Shown here: piece after piece, positions 1 through 8,552 of the stretch | Numbering within the stretch: position 1 is the first letter of the stretch | Layout: every line of letters starts with the position of its first letter | DNA from: Pseudomonadota bacterium | GTDB taxonomy: Bacteria; Pseudomonadota; Gammaproteobacteria; Burkholderiales; Rhodocyclaceae | DNA length: 37,817 bases | Assembly: GCA_018261905.1 (NCBI GenBank) | Contig: JAGTRU010000040.1 | Location: 1 to 37,817 of the forward strand | Reading direction: 5' to 3' | The notes under the pieces: model-generated | The model's input: only the letters and a program-made list of their open reading frames with translations | What the model was told of the DNA's origin: nothing | The model's database searches: none | Translations under genes and position numbers: made by a program

Positions 1-141
1 CCATGTTCACTCCTCACTCAACCCCGCCATATCCTCAAGGCTGAGCTCATCAAACAACAGCAAAAATTTCATGACGAAACGTTAAGGTAGTGCCATTGAT
101 CTCTGACCCCTTTTTTGCTTCCAATCGCAGAGGTAGCGTTC

Positions 142-1335
142 ATGAAGAATAAATTCTCTTGGTACAGCCCGCTTACCCAAAATGAAGTCAACGAGGCTTG
201 GGATGCGGGGATACTGACCCTCGATGCAAACGTTTTACTTGATCTGTATCGGTATCACGAAGGCACAAGGGACAGCTTGATCTCTAGTATTGAGAAGCTT
301 AAGTGCGTTAAGTGGCTAAGCGCCCAGACGGCGGAGGAGTTTTTCCGAAACAGAAAAAAATCCATCCTTTCGTCACGAAAAACTTTCAAGGAAGCTCAGG
401 ACGAAATTGACAAGCTAAAAGCGAAGGCGACAGAAGTAACGCAGGCCCTAAAAAGCAATCGCTTAGTACCGTCCTCCATCCCCGAAAGTCTCTCGAAGGG
501 TGCGGACAGCTTACTTTTCGAAGCAGCTAAGGCTATAGAAGAAGAGATCAAAAAACACCCAAACTTCCTGGATGATGACCCCATCCTTGAAAGGCTATAC
601 GGAATTTTTGAAAAATCGATTGGCGATGATTTTTCAGAAGCAGACAAGAAAATCCATGCCAAAACAGCCGAGGAACGAAAAAACAAGAAGATCCCGCCCG
701 GCTACATGGATAAAGACAAGGACGGTGACCGATCTTACGGAGACTATTTCTTCTGGCGTCAAGTCCTTGAGCACGCGAAAGCGCAAGCCAAACCTGTAAT
801 CATTGTCACCTCAGAAAAGAAGGAAGACTGGTGGGAAATCGTTAGTGGTCAGACAATTGGGCCGCGCTATGAGCTCCTAAAAGAAGCATACGAAGTGACA
901 GGAAAAAAGGCACTCATTTATCAGACCGACAGATTCTTGAGTTACGCACTGGACCGGTTGGGTGAGAAGGAGAACGAGAAAGCGGTTGCCGAAATATCCG
1001 AGATTAGTGAACTCCGCTATGCAGGAAATGCCGTAAGAAAGACAAGTCAAACCTGCTCGATAAGCACAAGCACCAATAACGTCGGGGAACTGTCGGTCAT
1101 GCTTGGTAGACCTGTTCGGAACTTCACGGGCAGCGGACATTTTTCTCCACAAATGGCAAAACCACCTCGCCTTGAAGTTTCGCTGGTCAAGGGGCCGCCA
1201 GGCATTCCCATGTATAAGTTGGGCGGTGGTACAGGAACCGTCTTTGATTTCAATCTGCATATAAAAGCAACTGAAAACACTGATCTGCTGCCAGAGGGCT
1301 TGTATGTTTTTGAGTATCAGGCAGTGGTCGAGTAG
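142..1335 (+). CDS. PIN-like domain protein (DUF4935-type), putative nuclease
   Basis: Predicted 397-aa protein. The N-terminus carries the PIN-like signature TLDANVLLDLYRY around residues 26-38, with acidic residues at about D28 and D34, followed by a long charged helical stretch (about 50-190) and a second conserved patch, YGDYFFWRQVLEHAK then PVIIVTSEKKEDWW, typical of large PIN-like (PIN_8) proteins. These families are Mg-dependent RNases or nucleases and often lie in defence islands; the substrate here is unknown. A TTG at 115 is also in frame, but the ATG at 142 is preceded by a purine-rich GAGGT and fits the family start better. Base composition is lower in GC than the vnf genes, suggesting horizontal acquisition. 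It stands alone and is not in an operon. The C-terminal ~100 residues (after about 300) match nothing I recognise. Confidence 0.75.
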   Translation: MKNKFSWYSPLTQNEVNEAWDAGILTLDANVLLDLYRYHEGTRDSLISSIEKLKCVKWLSAQTAEEFFRNRKKSILSSRKTFKEAQDEIDKLKAKATEVTQALKSNRLVPSSIPESLSKGADSLLFEAAKAIEEEIKKHPNFLDDDPILERLYGIFEKSIGDDFSEADKKIHAKTAEERKNKKIPPGYMDKDKDGDRSYGDYFFWRQVLEHAKAQAKPVIIVTSEKKEDWWEIVSGQTIGPRYELLKEAYEVTGKKALIYQTDRFLSYALDRLGEKENEKAVAEISEISELRYAGNAVRKTSQTCSISTSTNNVGELSVMLGRPVRNFTGSGHFSPQMAKPPRLEVSLVKGPPGIPMYKLGGGTGTVFDFNLHIKATENTDLLPEGLYVFEYQAVVE

Positions 1336-1523
1336 GCCGCACGGAAGGGGACCAGCCCAAATGGGTCGGAGTGATTACGATTTTTGAATAATCAAAGGGG
1401 GCAGTGTGAATTGAAAGACAAATCACTCTGGCACCTCTTCCCCCCTGCGGCCAAATCGGACACCTGGCGATTAAGCTGCACAGCGTCGGCGATCTGACGC
1501 AAGAGATTTCAAAAGGAAGCAAC

Positions 1524-2162
1524 TTGAACGGCCCAAATCCTCTAGACAAGCACCCGATGGCGGGTTTCCCGCAGGTGTGCTTCATCAAGAACACCGTTTC
1601 CAACCCGAATATCGTCATTGGTGATTACACCTACTACGACGATCCGGAAGATTCAGAGAACTTCGAGCGCAATGTCCTTTATCACTTCCCGTTCATCGGC
1701 GACCGTCTGGTCATCGGAAAATTTTGCGCGATAGCCCGTGGCGTCAAGTTCATCATGAACGGTGCAAACCACAAGATTTCCGGCATCTCCACCTACCCAT
1801 TCCAGATTTTCGGCAACGGCTGGGAAAAGGCCATGCCCCGGCCCGAAGACCTTCCGTACAAAGGCGACACCATCGTTGGAAACGACGTCTGGATCGGGTA
1901 TGACTGTCTCATCATGCCCGGCGTAAAAATCGGCAATGGAGCGATCATTTCCTCGCGTTCCGTAGTCGTTGCCGATGTCGCTCCCTATGCCGTAGTCGGC
2001 GGCAACCCGGCAAAGACAATCAAGGAACGCTTCTCCCAAGAGACCGTATCGGCGCTGGAGGGAATTGCCTGGTGGGACTGGCCAATTGAAAAGATTTCAA
2101 AGCACTTAGCCCTTATCGTGTCGGCAGACGTTGAAGCCCTGAGGGCATGCTCCGATATCTAA
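1524..2162 (+). CDS. Xenobiotic (streptogramin A-type) acetyltransferase, Vat/CatB family
   Basis: A 212-aa left-handed beta-helix (hexapeptide repeat) acetyltransferase. Length and sequence fit the Vat/xenobiotic acetyltransferase family, which uses acetyl-CoA to O-acetylate streptogramin A or chloramphenicol-like hydroxyls. Visible features are FIGDRLVIGKFCAIARGVKF, then NGANHKISGISTYPF with H83 as the likely catalytic histidine, then hexapeptide coils ending in the family signature YAVVGGNPAKTIKERF. The TTG at 1524 is chosen because AAAGGAAGC lies 5-7 bases upstream; the first ATG (1557) would cut into the conserved N-terminus. Chromosomal members often have no proven resistance role, so antibiotic modification is only a family-level inference. 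Confidence 0.85.
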   Translation: MNGPNPLDKHPMAGFPQVCFIKNTVSNPNIVIGDYTYYDDPEDSENFERNVLYHFPFIGDRLVIGKFCAIARGVKFIMNGANHKISGISTYPFQIFGNGWEKAMPRPEDLPYKGDTIVGNDVWIGYDCLIMPGVKIGNGAIISSRSVVVADVAPYAVVGGNPAKTIKERFSQETVSALEGIAWWDWPIEKISKHLALIVSADVEALRACSDI

Positions 2163-2282
2163 TGATCGGGAAGCGAGCCACGATCTGAACCGGTTGTTGG
2201 ACAAGCTCAGCTCGGAAGCTGCATCGATAGGGAGCGAAAAACCTACTTGCTCGGCCCTTTGGACCGCAGTGGTATAGGTCGG

Positions 2283-3344
2283 TCATTGCGCGTCATCTTC
2301 CATCGCCATGTCGCATCCCGCCAGTTCGCGCTCGATCTGTTCAATACTGGGCAGGCTGTTCTGTAGTTCGACCGGCAGGGATTCGAGCAATTTGAACTCG
2401 GCAATGCTCATGGGCTGGTTCCTGTCGCCCAAGGCGTATTCGGCGACGATCTTGTTTTTGCTCTTGCAGAGCAGGAGACCGATGCTCGGGTTGTCATGTT
2501 CGCTTTTGACCTGGCGATCCACGGCGGTCAGGTAAAACCCCAACTGGCCGAGGTGCTCGGGCTTGAACTTGCCGCCCTTGAGCTCGATCACCACATAGCA
2601 GCGCAGTTTGAGGTGGTAGAACAGCAAGTCGATGAAGAATTCGTCGCCGCCCACGTCGAGCAACACCTGCCGCCCGACGAAGGCGAAGCCGGCGCCCAGC
2701 TCCAGCAGGAATTCGGTGACGTGCTGCACCAGGGCGTTTTCAATCTCACGCTCCTGAACCTCCTCGGTCAGGCCGAGAAAGTCGAACCGATACGGGTCTT
2801 TCAAGGATTCACGGGCCAAGTCGGACTGCGGCTTGGGCAGGCAGGCCTCGAAATTGGTGACCGCCGTGCCGCTACGCTCGAGCAGGCGGGTTTCGATCTG
2901 CATGACCAGAACGTTGCGCGACCAGTTGTGCTCGATGGCCTTGACCGCATACCAACGACGGTTATCGGCGTCGGGTAGTTTATCCAGCAGCGCCAACTGA
3001 TGATACCAAGGCAATTGTGCAAGCACCTCTTGCACAAATTCCCCATCCGGCCACGCCTCGGCAAAAGCGCGCATGTACTTGAGATTGCGCGGCGAAAAGC
3101 CCTTCATCTCGGGGAACGCCGCGCGCAAGTCCTGCGCCAGCCGCTCGATCACCTTGGCGCCCCAGCCCTGACTGGCCTGCCGCGCCAGAATATCGCGCCC
3201 GATCTGCCAGTACAGCAACACCAGCTCGCGATTGACCGCCAGCGTGGCGCGTTGCTGGGCGGCGTGGATACGGTCCTTGAGATCGGCCAGCCAGTCGGCA
3301 TAACCGGCTGGGGGCGAAGTCAGGCCAAGGGGCAAATCGCTCAT
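2283..3344 (-). CDS. YhcG/DUF1016 family PDDEXK nuclease
   Basis: A 353-aa protein with the usual two-part YhcG architecture. The N-terminal DUF1016_N helical domain (about 15-165) contains VNRELVLLYWQIGRDIL and GFSPRNLKYMRAFAEAW. The C-terminal PD-(D/E)XK nuclease domain (about 185-340) has the catalytic core FFIDLLFYHLKLRCYVVIELK, which supplies D239, E254 and K256. The family is widespread in mobile and defence-rich regions and related to Rpn recombination-promoting nucleases; no substrate has been settled. It is transcribed away from the sigma-54 operon that follows, and the promoter regions of the two share the 3345-3711 gap. Full length, no disruption seen. Confidence 0.9.
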   Translation of the reverse strand: MSDLPLGLTSPPAGYADWLADLKDRIHAAQQRATLAVNRELVLLYWQIGRDILARQASQGWGAKVIERLAQDLRAAFPEMKGFSPRNLKYMRAFAEAWPDGEFVQEVLAQLPWYHQLALLDKLPDADNRRWYAVKAIEHNWSRNVLVMQIETRLLERSGTAVTNFEACLPKPQSDLARESLKDPYRFDFLGLTEEVQEREIENALVQHVTEFLLELGAGFAFVGRQVLLDVGGDEFFIDLLFYHLKLRCYVVIELKGGKFKPEHLGQLGFYLTAVDRQVKSEHDNPSIGLLLCKSKNKIVAEYALGDRNQPMSIAEFKLLESLPVELQNSLPSIEQIERELAGCDMAMEDDAQ

Positions 3345-3452
3345 CGGGCTTTCCTCCCTCTATTCAATTGCGTGGCAGGTTTGAACGCGGCAAATTAAAT
3401 GGCATATTTTTCAATGGCATTTTACCCGGCAGCTTCATCGAGGAAAGCTGCC

Positions 3453-3466
3453 GAACAAAAATGTAC
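3453..3466. promoter_or_regulatory. VnfA-like activator site (GAAC-N6-GTAC)
   Basis: GAAC, six bases, GTAC. The known VnfA target is GTAC-N6-GTAC, and a GTAC-N6-GAAC variant occurs at vnf promoters of Azotobacter. This site is the same dyad in the reverse order, about 125 bp upstream of the -24 element at 3591, a normal distance for a sigma-54 enhancer site. Short motif, so chance occurrence is possible. Confidence 0.45.
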
Positions 3467-3554
3467 AAACCGCGTTTGCCATTGACGCCAGCGAACACTC
3501 GCCGCTTTTCCTGCCCACCATTTTCGTGACGGCGCGGAACATTTTTGCGGTTTG

Positions 3555-3568
3555 GTACGCGTCCGTAA
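3555..3568. promoter_or_regulatory. VnfA-like activator site (GTAC-N6-GTAA)
   Basis: GTAC, GCGTCC, GTAA: one mismatch to the VnfA dyad. It sits only about 22 bp upstream of the -24 element, closer than usual for an enhancer site, so it may be secondary or fortuitous. Confidence 0.3.
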
Positions 3569-3590
3569 GTTTTATCGGGCAATCGGCGCG

Positions 3591-3605
3591 TGGCACGCCC
3601 CTTGC
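3591..3605 (+). promoter_or_regulatory. Sigma-54 (RpoN) -24/-12 promoter of the seven-gene operon
   Basis: TGGCAC (3591-3596), five bases, TTGC (3602-3605): an exact match to the RpoN consensus with correct GG/GC spacing. Transcription would start near 3617, leaving a leader of about 95 nt before the ATG at 3712. The match implies control by a bacterial enhancer-binding protein such as VnfA, NifA or AnfA. Confidence 0.85.
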
Positions 3606-3711
3606 CCTTAGAGATGGGAAAACCGTCCATTTCGAGGAAACGATATGTCAGCCATCCTTTACCCCGGCGCACCGCGTGCCCTCCCGCTATCGCTCAGTCT
3701 GGCCTTTTGAC

Positions 3712-4038
3712 ATGGACCGCGATGTCGCTTTTCGGCGCCTGCTCGTCGCCCTGCCGATCATTCTGGCAGTCGGTATCTGCGCGGTGGACGGCCTGATCTG
3801 CCTGTTTTCGGAAAAGCCCGCTCGCACAGAAACAGGCAAAAGTCCAAAGCCAGCGGAGCCGCCGAATGCCAAAACGTTCCCTCCGGAACATTTAGCCGGC
3901 CTCGATATGGCCGCTGACGCTCCGCTTCTCCCCCCGGTTCTCGGCCAAAGCCCTGGCGAACCGGAACTGGCCCACGTCTTGCAGATAGATACCCCGCCAG
4001 CCCCGAATTCGCCCACCACAGCCAGGAAAAAATCATGA
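3712..4038 (+). CDS. Small single-pass membrane protein with proline-rich tail
   Basis: A 108-aa protein with one hydrophobic segment (about residues 11-33, LLVALPIILAVGICAVDGLI) followed by a Pro/Ala-rich, low-complexity tail probably outside the membrane. The reading frame stays open upstream to 3526, but that start lies before the sigma-54 promoter, so the ATG at 3712 is taken. Its stop overlaps the next start (ATGA at 4035), which supports a real, translationally coupled first gene of the operon. I do not recognise a family. The shape (TM anchor plus Pro-rich extension) is compatible with an anchor for the soluble partners encoded downstream, but that is speculation. Confidence 0.55.
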   Translation: MDRDVAFRRLLVALPIILAVGICAVDGLICLFSEKPARTETGKSPKPAEPPNAKTFPPEHLAGLDMAADAPLLPPVLGQSPGEPELAHVLQIDTPPAPNSPTTARKKS

Positions 4039-5105
4039 ACCAGCCGATTTCCAAATCCTTGCTTTCCCTGATCCGGAAAACGGAGGCTGCCGAGCGGTCG
4101 ACCGCTGGCGGCCGCGATTTTCTCGGGCGCATGCCGATTCCGCTGCGCCGGCCGTTCAAGAGCGGCCTGGACAAGACGCTCGCCGCGCACCGGGCGGCCG
4201 GCGGTGCGGCGCTCGACTGCTGTTTCCTGAGCGGCGCCGAGTGGTACCGGCCGTTCGACGCGCTGACCACCGCTGCGCCCGAGCAGTTGCCGGGCATGCT
4301 GGTCAGCACCTTCTATCACGACATCCTCAAGCCGGAACTGCTCGCCCATTACACGCCGAGCGCCGGCCGCGCGCCGCGCCCGGCTCATCCGGCCTGTGCG
4401 GCAGCAGGGCTGGACGATCCGCAGGGTATTTTCCGGACTTTCGCGGTGATTCCCTTCGTCTTCCTGGTCGATGAAAAGCGCCTGCGCGGCCGGCCGGCGC
4501 CGTCGGTCTGGAGTGACCTGCTCGACCCGATGTGGGCCGACGACATCGTTTTCGGCGGCTGGCGGCCGAACGAACTGAGCGCCTACCAGGATTTCAACAG
4601 CTACCTGCTACTCTGCCTGCACCGCGAATTCGGCGACGTCGGCCTGGCCGCCTTCGCCGCCAATGTCCGCCACCTGCAACACAACATCCGCACCGCCACC
4701 CAGGCCGGCTCGAACAGCCGCGATGTCGGCGCCATCGCCATCCTGCCCTGGTTGCAGGCCGAACTCTGCCCGCGCCGCGAACGTACCCGCGTCGTCTGGC
4801 CGGCCGACGGCGCGCTGGCCATGCCCATCGGCTACCTGGTCAAGACTGGCGAAGAAGACCGCGTGCAGCCGCTGATCGCTTACGTCGATGGCGCCGAACT
4901 CGGCCAGGTGCTGAGCCGCAACTGTTATCCGCCGACCCGGCCGCAGACGGCCGACGCCTTTCCGGCCGGCGCCCGCCTCAAATGGCCGGGCTGGAATTAC
5001 GTGCGGCAGAACGACATGGCAGCCGACAACCGGCTCGCCGCCGAAGTCTTCTTCGCCGCCTGGTATGCCCGCCACGCCGTCGCGGAGCAACGCGCATGCA
5101 GCTGA
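4035..5105 (+). CDS. ABC-type solute-binding-like protein without signal peptide
   Basis: A 356-aa protein that resembles periplasmic solute-binding proteins of the iron(III)/thiamine type: FRTFAVIPFVFLVDEKRL (about 135-152), then WSDLLDPMWADDIVFGGWRPNELSAYQDF, and later a hinge-like ADGALAMPIGYLVKTG. The N-terminus (MNQPISKSLLSLIRKTEAAE) has no cleavable signal, so the protein appears cytoplasmic. It is translationally coupled to the gene before (4 nt overlap) and to the GTPase after (10 nt overlap). No permease gene follows although an ABC ATPase does, so this is not an ordinary importer. The ligand is unknown. The sigma-54 promoter and nearby vnf genes make a metal or oxyanion, or a nitrogenase-cofactor intermediate, plausible. 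Confidence 0.7.
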   Translation: MNQPISKSLLSLIRKTEAAERSTAGGRDFLGRMPIPLRRPFKSGLDKTLAAHRAAGGAALDCCFLSGAEWYRPFDALTTAAPEQLPGMLVSTFYHDILKPELLAHYTPSAGRAPRPAHPACAAAGLDDPQGIFRTFAVIPFVFLVDEKRLRGRPAPSVWSDLLDPMWADDIVFGGWRPNELSAYQDFNSYLLLCLHREFGDVGLAAFAANVRHLQHNIRTATQAGSNSRDVGAIAILPWLQAELCPRRERTRVVWPADGALAMPIGYLVKTGEEDRVQPLIAYVDGAELGQVLSRNCYPPTRPQTADAFPAGARLKWPGWNYVRQNDMAADNRLAAEVFFAAWYARHAVAEQRACS

Positions 5106-5800
5106 TCACCGTCGCCGGCTCGCCCTCGGTCGGCAAGACCTCGGTCATCCTGCGCGTCGGCGAACTGCTGCGCCGTGACGGCCTGAAAGTCGGCATCGCC
5201 AAGTTCGATTCGCTCTCCACTTCTGACGACAAACTCTACGAACAGAAGGGTTTCCCGGTCGCCACCGGACTTTCCGGCGCGCTCTGCCCGGATCACTATT
5301 TCGTTTCCAATATCGAGGACTGCTGGGCCTGGGGCCGGCGCCAGCAGATCGACATCCTGATCAGCGAAAGCGCCGGCCTGTGCAACCGCTGCTCGCCACA
5401 TGTCGGTGGCGTCCAGGCGGTATGCGTCGTCGATGCGCTGGCCGGCGTGCACACGCCGAAGAAAATCGGCCCGATGCTGCGCCTGGCCGACCTCGTGGTC
5501 ATCACCAAGGGCGACATCGTCTCGCAGGTCGAGCGCGAGGTCTTCGCCTACCACGTCCGCCTCGCCAACCCCGGCGCCCGCGCCCTGTTCTGCAACGGCA
5601 TCACCGGCCAGGGCGTCACCGACCTGGCGCGCGAAATCCGCAAGGCACCGATCACCGAAGCCCTGGCCGGCAGTCGCCTGCGCTTCCCGATGCCAGCCGC
5701 CGTCTGCCCCTATTGCGTCGGCGAAACGGCCATCGGCGAAACCCACCAACGGGGCAACGTCAAGAAAATGCAGTTTGCCGACATGGCGGGGGCAGCATGA
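5096..5800 (+). CDS. HypB/CobW-like P-loop GTPase (putative metallochaperone)
   Basis: A 234-aa SIMIBI-class GTPase. The Walker A loop GSPSVGKTS is at residues 8-16. A switch region with a CxxC-type pair (SAGLCNRCSPH, about 92-102) follows, then TKGD (the NKxD-like guanine specificity motif), and near the C-terminus a second pair, CPYCVGE. HypB and related GTPases of this class deliver metals to enzymes, and the two cysteine pairs suggest metal or Fe-S binding. The ATG at 5096 is chosen because it begins directly with MQLITVAGSPS; the frame stays open upstream only inside the previous gene. The stop overlaps the next start (ATGA). A role in moving a metal or cofactor with the neighbouring ABC ATPase is inferred from context. 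Confidence 0.8.
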   Translation: MQLITVAGSPSVGKTSVILRVGELLRRDGLKVGIAKFDSLSTSDDKLYEQKGFPVATGLSGALCPDHYFVSNIEDCWAWGRRQQIDILISESAGLCNRCSPHVGGVQAVCVVDALAGVHTPKKIGPMLRLADLVVITKGDIVSQVEREVFAYHVRLANPGARALFCNGITGQGVTDLAREIRKAPITEALAGSRLRFPMPAAVCPYCVGETAIGETHQRGNVKKMQFADMAGAA

Positions 5801-6807
5801 GCCGGCTCGCCGACACGCCCCTCGCCGCACTGCTCGCCGCGCATCCCTGCGTCGCCGACTTCCTCGCTTCGCTCGGCCTGCCCGCTGTCGACGACCATCA
5901 GCCTCTCACCGACTGGCTGGCCCTGCTGCCCGACGAAGCCATCTTCGATGCCGGCATGGACCGCGAACAGATGCTCGCCCATGTCGGCCGGCTGATCGCC
6001 CAGGTCGAAACCATGACCGCAAACAGCCTGCGCCGGGTGAGCAGCCTGACGCTGATCGGCGGGCGCGACAAGGCCGGCCGGCCGGAAGATATCCGGCTGA
6101 CGCTGAAGGCCGGCGAAATCGTCTGCATCGTTGGCCCGACCGGTTCCGGCAAGAGCCGCCTGCTCGCCGACATCGAATGCCTGGCCCAGGGCGACACGCC
6201 GACCGGCCGACAAATCCTGGTCAATGAGCAAATCCCCGACGAGGACTGGCGCTACGCGCTGGACCGCAAGCTGGTCGCCCAGCTCTCGCAGAACATGAAT
6301 TTCGTCGTCGATCTGGCGGTACGCGATTTCATCACCATGCACGCGCTGTGCCGCCAGGTGGCGGAGCCGGAAGCCATGGCCGAGCGCGTCATTGCCTGCG
6401 CCAACGAGCTGACCGGCGAGAAGTTCGCGCCCGAGGTCTCGGTCACCCAGCTTTCCGGCGGCCAGACGCGCGCCCTGATGATCGCCGACGCCGCCCTGCT
6501 CTCCGCCTCGCCGGTCGTCCTCATCGACGAGATCGAGAATGCCGGAGTGGACCGCAAGCGGGCGCTCGAACTGCTGGTCAGCGGCGACAAGATCGTCCTC
6601 ATCTCGACCCACGATCCGCTCCTGGCGCTGCGCGGCAACCGCCGTCTGGTAATCCGCAACGGCGGCATCGCCGAGGTCATCGAAACCAGCGCGCGGGAAC
6701 GTGACAACCTAGCGCGCATCGAAGCCGTCGACCAAGTGGTCATGGACATCCGCGACCGCCTGCGCCGCGGGCAACGCATCGAAGAGGACATCGCATGGCT
6801 GCAATAA
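5797..6807 (+). CDS. ABC ATPase with N-terminal DUF1858-like domain
   Basis: A 336-aa protein in two parts. Residues 1-75 resemble the DUF1858 (redox-associated) domain, with HPCVADFLASLGLPAVDD. Residues 80-336 form an ABC nucleotide-binding domain: Walker A GPTGSGKS (113-120), signature LSGGQ (219-223), Walker B VVLIDE (about 240-245) and H-loop STHD. The Q-loop region (QLSQNMNFVVDLAVRDF) is unlike transporter ATPases, and no membrane partner is encoded nearby. It may therefore be a soluble, energy-coupling ATPase, in the manner of the ABC component that activates methyl-coenzyme M reductase; that comparison is only an analogy. It overlaps both neighbours (4 and 13 nt). Confidence 0.75.
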   Translation: MSRLADTPLAALLAAHPCVADFLASLGLPAVDDHQPLTDWLALLPDEAIFDAGMDREQMLAHVGRLIAQVETMTANSLRRVSSLTLIGGRDKAGRPEDIRLTLKAGEIVCIVGPTGSGKSRLLADIECLAQGDTPTGRQILVNEQIPDEDWRYALDRKLVAQLSQNMNFVVDLAVRDFITMHALCRQVAEPEAMAERVIACANELTGEKFAPEVSVTQLSGGQTRALMIADAALLSASPVVLIDEIENAGVDRKRALELLVSGDKIVLISTHDPLLALRGNRRLVIRNGGIAEVIETSARERDNLARIEAVDQVVMDIRDRLRRGQRIEEDIAWLQ

Positions 6808-7379
6808 AAGCTCCGCCGGTAGACCACAACGCGGCCCTCGAATTCCTGCTCAACCGGCGTTCCAGCCATCAATTGATGGGGCCCGGCCCGGGTGACGAGG
6901 AACTCGCGCTGATGCTTCAGGTGGCGCTGCGCACACCGGATTTTGGCCACCTTCACCCCTACCGCTTTCTCGCGGCACGCGGCGACGGGCTGGAGCGTCT
7001 TGGCCTGGCCATGCAGCGCGCGGCAAAAGCCGCCGGCAAGCCGGAGAAGATCGTCGCCCGCGCACCGGGCATGCCGCAGCGCGCGCCGCTGGTCATTGTC
7101 GTGGTCGCCACGCCGCGCAGCGACAAAATCGTGCCGGAATCCGACCAGTTGCTGTGCGCCGCCTGCACCGTGCTGATGTTGCAACTGGCCGCGCGCAGCC
7201 TCGGCTACGGCGGCATCTGGCGCTCCGGCTGGATGATGTACGACCAGGGCTTCCACCGCGAACTGGGCCTGGTCGAACGCGAGCAGATCGTCGGCTTCCT
7301 CTATCTCGGCACACCGGCTGCCGCCGACGAAGAAGCGCCGCAACCGGCCAATCCCTTCGACTACCTGAGCTGGATCTAG
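6795..7379 (+). CDS. Nitroreductase-family flavoprotein
   Basis: A 194-aa protein of the nitroreductase (YdjA-like) family: LLNRRSSHQLMGPGPGDEEL at the start with the typical R-R-S flavin-binding signature, then ALRTPDFGHLHPYRFL, and LQLAARSLGYGGIWRSGW in the second half. Such proteins bind FMN and use NAD(P)H; their natural substrates vary from quinones and nitro compounds to flavin or thiol cofactor chemistry. It overlaps the ABC ATPase by 13 nt and is followed 3 nt later by the GCS2-like gene, so it is firmly within the operon. As part of a putative cofactor module it might supply a reduction step, which is inferred only from position. Confidence 0.85.
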   Translation: MAAIKAPPVDHNAALEFLLNRRSSHQLMGPGPGDEELALMLQVALRTPDFGHLHPYRFLAARGDGLERLGLAMQRAAKAAGKPEKIVARAPGMPQRAPLVIVVVATPRSDKIVPESDQLLCAACTVLMLQLAARSLGYGGIWRSGWMMYDQGFHRELGLVEREQIVGFLYLGTPAAADEEAPQPANPFDYLSWI

Positions 7380-7382
7380 GTC

Positions 7383-8552
7383 ATGCGCTGCGGCATCGAG
7401 TTCGAATACCTGATGGTCGACATCGCCGGCCCGGAAGCCGGGCGCATCCGCGACTTCAGCAACCTGCCCTTCCCCTGGATCAGCGCCGTGCTGGCCGACA
7501 AGCCGGGCTGCGACGACCCGACCCTGGCCACCGGCGATCTCGGCATCAAGCGCGGCTACTGGTATCTCGAAGGCGACGAACGTTTCCACGCCGACGGGCG
7601 TTTCCGCACCCTCGAAGTAAAAGGCGTCGAAATCCGCACGCCGCCTGCCACCAGCGTGGACGACGCGCTCGCCAAGCTGCTCGAAATCGAAAGCCAGCTC
7701 GCCGTCCGGCTGGGGGAAAACGGCCTGGGCCTGGGCATTGTCGGCTTCAACCCGGAACGGCCGCGCTACGATTTCACGCCGCCGCTCAATCCCTGGGAAC
7801 AGCAATTGCGCCAGGCACATCGCGCCTACGACGGCTCGCAGGTCTCGACCCTGAGCTACGGCCCCGACATCAATCTCTCGATGCCCGGCTGGACAGCCGA
7901 ACAGGCCCTGCAGGCCAGCCGCAAGCTCAACCATTACGCGCCCTACATCCTGCCCTTCAGCTTCAGCAGCCCGTTCTACGCCGGGCGGCGCTGGACGGGC
8001 AGCTCCAAGCGCACTTTCGAGCGCGCCGGGCGGCGCCCGACCGTCAAGCTCTTCCTCGACGACGCGGCGCTGGCCCGCCTGGCGCCAACTTCCCGCCTCG
8101 TCCATCCGGCCCGCCTGGCAGTCGAGGCCGGGCGCATCGAATTCAAGGCCTTCGACGCCCAGCCCTCGTTCGCCCTGCTCGCCGCCTGCTGCCACCTGCT
8201 CGAAGGCATCTGCCGCAGCGATGAACTGGGCGAGCAACTGGGCAAACACAGCGAACACATCGACATCGCGCTCTACCAGCGCGCCGCGCAGGCCGGCTTT
8301 GCCGACAACGAGATCAGCCGGGTCGCCGGCCAGGTGCTGGCGCACGCCAAAGCCGCTCTCGAACAGGCCGGCAAGCCGGCCGCCGCAGCCGCCCTGGCGC
8401 CGCTGGAAGCCCTGCTCGAAGAACGTCTGACGCCAGCCCATGCCCTGCTCGCCAGCCACCGCCAGGGGGGGCCGATGTACAAGCCCGGCGGCCTGGCCGC
8501 CGACAGCCCCGCCTTCCCATTCTTCACCGAACCCCTTTGCGAACATGCCTGA
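7383..8552 (+). CDS. GCS2-like (glutamate-cysteine ligase type 2) carboxylate-amine ligase
   Basis: A 389-aa protein related to the YbdK/GCS2 branch of glutamate-cysteine ligases. It begins with GIEFEYLMVDI, the acidic ATP/Mg-binding N-terminal signature. Further motifs are LEVKGVEIRTPPATSVDDAL and a central SYGPDINLSMPG, then LPFSFSSPFYAGRRW. Family members form an amide or gamma-glutamyl bond from a carboxylate and an amine using ATP. The substrate is not predictable. Within this operon it could build a small thiol or peptide-like ligand, for example a metal-binding metabolite, but this is inference. Start chosen at the first ATG, 3 nt after the upstream stop. Confidence 0.8.
   Translation: MRCGIEFEYLMVDIAGPEAGRIRDFSNLPFPWISAVLADKPGCDDPTLATGDLGIKRGYWYLEGDERFHADGRFRTLEVKGVEIRTPPATSVDDALAKLLEIESQLAVRLGENGLGLGIVGFNPERPRYDFTPPLNPWEQQLRQAHRAYDGSQVSTLSYGPDINLSMPGWTAEQALQASRKLNHYAPYILPFSFSSPFYAGRRWTGSSKRTFERAGRRPTVKLFLDDAALARLAPTSRLVHPARLAVEAGRIEFKAFDAQPSFALLAACCHLLEGICRSDELGEQLGKHSEHIDIALYQRAAQAGFADNEISRVAGQVLAHAKAALEQAGKPAAAAALAPLEALLEERLTPAHALLASHRQGGPMYKPGGLAADSPAFPFFTEPLCEHA

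Noticed and set aside
1..84. Minus-strand 21-codon frame ending FDELSLEDMAGLSEE and an ATG at position 4 leading out of the window.
   Set aside because: Too short and at the edge; it may be the tail of a decayed gene followed by a start, but nothing supports either.
3428..3452. Hairpin with 8-bp stem (GGCAGCTT) upstream of the seven-gene operon.
   Set aside because: No T-run and no gene ending nearby, so neither a terminator nor a clear operator.
3364..3672. Minus-strand 102-codon frame across the sigma-54 promoter region.
   Set aside because: No ribosome site, basic random-like composition, and it covers the promoter and activator sites.
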